From Datura wrightii (taxonomy: Eukaryota > Streptophyta > Magnoliopsida > Solanales > Solanaceae): a stretch of 64,000 bases of DNA. The stretch's first letter is position 1, and each line of letters starts with the position of its first letter. Location: NCBI GenBank assembly GCA_035772735.1, contig JASDFA010000018.1:138203501-138267500 (forward strand). Direction: 5' to 3'. This document shows positions 59,781-64,000 of the stretch, piece by piece. A program made the translations under genes and the position numbers. The notes under the pieces are model-generated. The model searched no databases, was not told where the DNA came from, and was given only the letters and a program-made list of their open reading frames with translations.

Positions 59781-59887
59781 TCACCAAATGGTCTATGGAG
59801 TAAAAACAAAAGAAAAGAAGATGTAAATGAGAAAATAATGACTAAAAGATAAATAAAAGAAATTAAACTAATACTAAGTCATATTCC

Positions 59888-62030
59888 TGTCACGCCCCAC
59901 CTTGGGAGGCATGACTGGCACTTGGTGCCCTGCTAGGACCTGAACTACTGAGCTGATTAAGACTAAGCACCTCTTGTGTAGGGATGACTCTAACTCTGGA
60001 ATCAAGAAAACAATGATCTATATAGCGGCTGTAAATACAACCCCCGGCCGACAAGGCCTATAGCCACCTATGAAAAATAAATAGCTAACCAGAGATAAAC
60101 AAACATAGGGAGTCCTATGCGGGTTGACAAGGCTACCATGATATCTAGTTTTAACTGGAAAGTAAAATCAGATGCTAAACTGAACTATGACCGACAAGGC
60201 CATCAATCAACAACTAAACAGGGCCCCACACGGTCAACACACATAGTCTAAAACATATATGGGCCCCGCAAGACCGGTATAAAAAAACCACAGGAAAATA
60301 ATGCAATCTGAAAGCCTCTAGGAGTAATAAGATGGTTGGGACAGGGCCCCACCTACCCATACTGTACAAACAAAATAAGTAAACCTCTATCACACAAGCT
60401 CCAGAAGAAGGGAGTTGACGACTCTGTACAGCTGAGTGGAATTATGAGGGACCTGCTCCTCGTCTATCTGCACCTGCAGGCAAGTAATGCAGCGCCCCAG
60501 AAGAGGACGTCAGTACCACAGGTACCGAGTATGTAAAGCAGTAACTTTAAATAACTGAAAGTAAGGAAATAGAACTAACAATAACTGAAGTAAAGAAAAC
60601 GGACTGAAGATGACTGAAGTAGTGAAATCAGGGATAAACATAACTGTAATAAGGAGGGTGGGGGTCATACCTAACAAGCAAAGCGTCTTACTATCCAACT
60701 ATTAGTAACTAAAGCAAGCATAAACCTTACCTGGCTCTCATAAGCCGGAAGGTACAATCAACACAGAATAACCCACCTCGGCCCCCATTAGCCCTAGTGA
60801 GTACACCTCAATCTATATACCCCTATCCAGGTCATACTGAGTCAACTACCAGCTATAAGTGTCCTACAAATCCCCTGGGTCTGCAACTGGGCCCGCTCAT
60901 CCCCTGACTGTACCTGTGTATGAGTCCGGAGGACTCCTGATATCTACACCCCGGGCGTAAGCGCTCAACTGGGGTATGTATAAGGCCAACCACGGTAATA
61001 TGAGGATTTGGGTCCCCGTCTTCATCCCTTGCAGATGGCATGCCACTTCGTAGAGCGACGTATCCTCGCATCTGGCAGGCGGCGATACAGCTATTAATCC
61101 TGAAGTGGTCACGGAAGCTATACAGGTGTAATCCAACCCAAAATAATACAATTTATGAGTATCGACTGGAAAAAACAACTAGACATGATAACATGCTCCT
61201 GACGTGCTTTACTGGGATTCATACTGGATTACTATGCTGAAGAAACTAACTTGCCGAAAGAAAATTCCCTAACATACCTTGTTCGCTGTTTATCAATTAA
61301 CTGGCGAGTTTCGGCTCATGTTCAACTGCCCTTCTCAACTATAATCATATTTAACGAAAGAATAGGGCTGCTTTATTACTATATTCGAAGACAACAATAA
61401 CTTATATATATATATATATATATATATTGATTATACTTCAACTTATGAAAAGACGATCAAAAACTCATAATTTTTCGGGAATCTAGAAGGGAGAAATACT
61501 TTCTTTAGGCACATGATCGTATTGACACTAGTTTGGAACAATTCCATCAACTTAAGCTTGGGGGGACAATGATTTTCTGGGCGTATTTCACAAAAGTAAC
61601 TCCGTAGCGATGCTCCCTACAGCTTTATACTTCAATACCCGAAGTTAATTTGGATTTGGACGGCGTTTAGCGGCTTAATCAGATGATTATTAAATGTTTT
61701 CCTTCGTTTCACCTCTGCTGGTCGTGATTATATGAATTATGATCTTATTTCTAAGTGTGAGACCTTTATATACTTGAGGCAGTAGACAAGGCAACGTGGC
61801 ACGCTGCCCATTGTGCTGATCCTGCTCCGTGCCACGTTGGCTAACGCAGAGGAGCAGCTCCGTGCCACTTTTCCCCTCTTGGAAGCTTGGTTTGGCCTCC
61901 TCCCGTGAAATTACGACTTTGCACTTGTTCAGCCTTTCCCCGGGCCCTTTCCCCGATGTATGGAACTCAAAAACTCTCAACCAACATACGAATAGGCCGA
62001 TTAAACATTGAAAACTTACGGGGTGTAACA
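59888..62030 (-). repeat. Solo LTR S2 beside the primer site of element C
   Basis: 2143 bp, plus strand TGTCACGCCCCACC...GGGGTGTAACA; same family and orientation as S1 (shared 'gtccggaggactc', 'caccccgggcgta', 'ggcatgccac.tcgtagagcgacg'). Flanks ATTCC (59883-59887) and ATTTC (62031-62035) match at 4 of 5 bases. About 430 bp present in S1 (57970-58500) are missing here. A (TA)n run lies at 61403-61428. The 59781-59887 stretch next to it is the leader of element C. Confidence 0.82.
61403..61428. repeat. (TA)n microsatellite
   Basis: About 12 TA units inside solo LTR S2. Confidence 0.95.
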
Positions 62031-62032
62031 AT

Positions 62033-62050
62033 TTCCTAGCAATGGTGCCA
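62033..62050 (-). promoter_or_regulatory. Primer binding site of element C (tRNA-Asp type, decayed)
   Basis: Minus strand TGGCACCATTGCTAGGAA starts 4 bases after the 5' LTR. It differs from TGGCGCCGTTGCCGGGGA at four G/A or C/T positions. Confidence 0.82.
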
Positions 62051-62054
62051 TTTC

Positions 62055-63658
62055 TGATAATGCTCAAATTATACCTATGAAGAAGTATAATGCGGACATT
62101 GTCAATAAAGAACCCAACTATGGTTGTGGTTAATCCCATAGGGAATATGGCTAAGATACAAATTAATGCTAGTATTCACACTTTTAGTTTAATTATTTAC
62201 TAAAGGGGGTTTTGTAAAACAAGTAACATAATTTTGAAAGAGAGTCGTAACTTATAGTTATGCAATCAACTAGGGATGTGTTTCCCATGGCTTCCTAACT
62301 AGGTCAGATTATTATACTTGTGATCTACTAATACATAACCTGAAGAATTAATAAATTATGCTCATATAAATGACTGATTCATCCTTGTTAGATGACTCTA
62401 CTCAATCACTATGTTAGGTCTCATGAGCGATTTCAACTTGTCCTTTATCAATAGCTCCAAATTAACTATCATGTGACTGCATCTCAAGCTATTCAATAAA
62501 AATCACTTTCAAGGCTTTATTGTTCTTTACTTTTCCTAATTTCTACATCTCTAGGTTCAAGAAAGGAGAGAATTTAGGCTAGTTCCTAATGTTATGCATC
62601 ATTAAGAAATGTTAAACATGAAGAAAAGAATTATATAGGCGATCGTATGGATTTAGAATCACTTTTTGTTAACCCAGTTTGTTATTCCATCATGGTTCCC
62701 ACAACCCTAGTTGTGAAGGGTTTACCTATTCACGATTGAAAGAAAAAGACAATAGAAGAAAACATAATTAACAACTTACAATGATGATGAAATAAAGAAC
62801 CCAATAATTGATTGCACAATGGTGAACTTGTCTAAGTATTCGAGTAGTTGATCTCCAAGAACGTAGGAAACCCAAAAACTATGAATACAAGGTTGAAAGT
62901 GTCATATCTGTTTCCTCTCTCTACGAAAAATAATTAAAAAGTATTTATATAATTAATAAAAACTTTTCATAAATTAACAGGGAATCTGCTGCCGCCGCAT
63001 CCTAGGAGTTGTAGCATGATGCTACGAGTCGTAGGAAACTTTCGTTATGTGAATTCGCAATTTTTGTCTTCTCAGTTATCGAAAATGGTACGACTCGTGC
63101 AATGTTGCTATGAGTCGTATGTTCTATTCGTGGTTTGTACTTTAGCAAATCTGACATTCTCTGAATCTTTCCACAGGTCATTAGTATGGTTTGTACCTTA
63201 GTGTTACAACTCGTAAAATCTAGTCGTACCATGAGATTTTCCAGTTGACATCTTCTCTGAACTTTTCCATGACTCAATGGAATGATTTGTATGTTGATAT
63301 TACGGTCCGTGGCACCACTCGTACTAGGAGTTTCTACAAGTGAAGCTCCTGTGAAGTTTTCCGCGACTTCTAGGTACGGCTCGTACCATGAGTCATACAT
63401 TGGCCCAGCACTTGTGCATTTCTCTAAATTGTGCTAAGGTTTCTTTGTGCGGCTCATCCCAGAATGGTACAACTAATACTGAGTCCCATAGCAAGCCGCT
63501 TTTCTGCACTTTTCTGCTTCTTTTTCTTAATCCAACTCTCCGATCTGATTTTCTTGAAAACAAGGTAAAAACACCTCATATCTGTATAAACACACCTAAG
63601 TCACAACATGTTTTCTACATTTTAAGTGTCGAAAGTGCTGTAAAACCACATCACATCA
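62055..63658 (-). repeat. 5' LTR of element C
   Basis: Minus strand TGATGTGATGTGGTTTTACA (63658) to GAGCATTATCA (62055), 1604 bp. U3 (62990-63480) has the TACGACTCGTACC motif cluster. The same family as the LTRs of element I: the reversed block 'tgggttaacaaa...' and the start TGATGTGATG are shared. Confidence 0.88.
62941..62950 (-). promoter_or_regulatory. TATA box of element C 5' LTR
   Basis: Minus strand ATATAAATAC at the same LTR position as in element I. Promoter activity is inferred. Confidence 0.55.
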
Positions 63659-64000
63659 GTTGTGCATATGTTTCTTAAAAGAAAAGACATATTATATACA
63701 ATAGGTATTTGCAGTTATCCAAAAAAACATACGATGTTTTTATAAGAAAAAATCTACTTTGGGTGGAAAATAAACGAAACCAAAAAACTTATTAGTTACA
63801 TTCCATCTTCCATTGTGTTGAATCATAATTGAACTGAAACTTTTTTTTGACATTGTAATAAAGATGGTTTCTAGATTTTCTTATGGAGAAAGAAAAAAAA
63901 ATATTTTCAAGTTTAGTTAGGAACCAATCATGGTGTAGATTAGATTTTCATCTATCAAGAGGAGAGAAAAAAGAAAATAAATGGAAGGGAATTAAAAGTA
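63659..64000. other. AT-rich flank
   Basis: Starts with GTTGT, the probable right target copy of element C. The rest is A-rich sequence without ORF or recognised repeat; probably the continuation of the host sequence left of 47484. Confidence 0.5.

Larger units (their letters stand above)
47484..63658 (-). mobile_element. Athila-like element C with gag, protease and extra ORF, three later insertions
   Basis: On the minus strand: 5' LTR (63658-62055), primer site, gag, protease, post-protease untranslated sequence, a palindromic block, an extra ORF (51506-49367), 3' untranslated sequence, and a 3' LTR (49100-47484). RT, RNase H and integrase are absent: protease passes directly into untranslated sequence at about 53160. 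Three solo LTRs interrupt it. Flanks ATTGC (47479-47483) and GTTGT (63659-63663) differ by two transitions and may be the old target duplication. LTRs are of the same family as element I. Confidence 0.85.

Noticed and set aside
56697..62030. The two similar LTRs (S1 and S2) as the two ends of one retrotransposon
   Set aside because: The 616 bp between them are gag of element C, not an element interior. Each LTR has its own target copies (ATAAC/ATAAC and ATTCC/ATTTC), and there is no primer site or purine tract next to them.
61690..62139. 149-codon minus-strand ORF spanning the S2 edge
   Set aside because: It runs from the 5' LTR of element C across the primer site into solo LTR S2, so it joins unrelated non-coding sequences.
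1..64000. Endogenous pararetrovirus or other integrated virus
   Set aside because: All RT, protease and integrase pieces fall in LTR-flanked Ty3/gypsy elements with integrase or chromodomain tails; I saw no movement-protein or virus-type gene order.

Overview
This 64 kb window looks like plant heterochromatin from a eudicot, most probably a member of the nightshade family (Solanaceae, in the Solanum/Capsicum range). The family guess comes from recognising the style of the LTR families and is not decisive. I see no intact host protein-coding gene, no rRNA and no convincing tRNA. Almost everything is mobile DNA: Ty3/gypsy LTR retrotransposons of two lineages, a CACTA transposon, one Harbinger-like element and solo LTRs. 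The two Ty3 lineages are a Tekay/Del-type chromovirus (tRNA-Met primer site, CCHC gag, chromodomain-like tail) and an Athila/Tat-like group (tRNA-Asp primer site). Every reading frame is broken by stops or frameshifts.

Left third (1-19692). A minus-strand Tekay-like element (D) enters from the left with RT, protease and gag remnants (1-2000). Its 5' LTR spans 2221-9924 but is split by a non-autonomous Athila-like element (H, 3618-8829) that has two LTRs and no coding region. Element D appears to sit inside a CACTA transposon, whose decayed TNPA/Transposase_24-type gene (12029-17709) has a last intron filled by five copies of a 740-800 bp repeat. The CACTA 3' end (about 18490) lies inside a plus-strand Tekay LTR (G, to 19692).

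Middle (19693-43195). LTR G sits inside the pol of plus-strand Tekay element B. B's 3' LTR is split at 22645/34615 by another Tekay element (A, 22646-34614). A's 5' LTR is in turn broken by minus-strand element E (23310-27879), which abuts an orphan plus-strand LTR piece (F, 27880-29168). Shortly after B ends (34967) comes an Athila-like element (I, 35002-43190) with a perfect 5 bp target duplication (TAGTG). It keeps RT-RNaseH-integrase remnants but has lost gag and protease.

Right third (43196-64000). A short AT-rich host segment carries a Harbinger-like element (45311-46413), local tandem duplications and a possible relic of a gene leader. It is followed by a minus-strand Athila-like element C (47484-63658). 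C keeps gag, protease and an extra ORF resembling the putative plant transposon domain (Transposase_32), but lacks RT and integrase, so its losses are complementary to those of element I. Element C was hit by three solo LTRs (53476-55019, 56697-59271, 59888-62030), two with clear 5 bp target duplications and one with an imperfect one.

The order of nesting gives relative ages: B is older than A, and A is older than E; G is older than the CACTA, which is older than D, which is older than H; C is older than its three solo LTRs. The features that best repay a second look are the extra ORF of element C, its bracketing direct repeats, and the LTR-like palindromic block in front of it.
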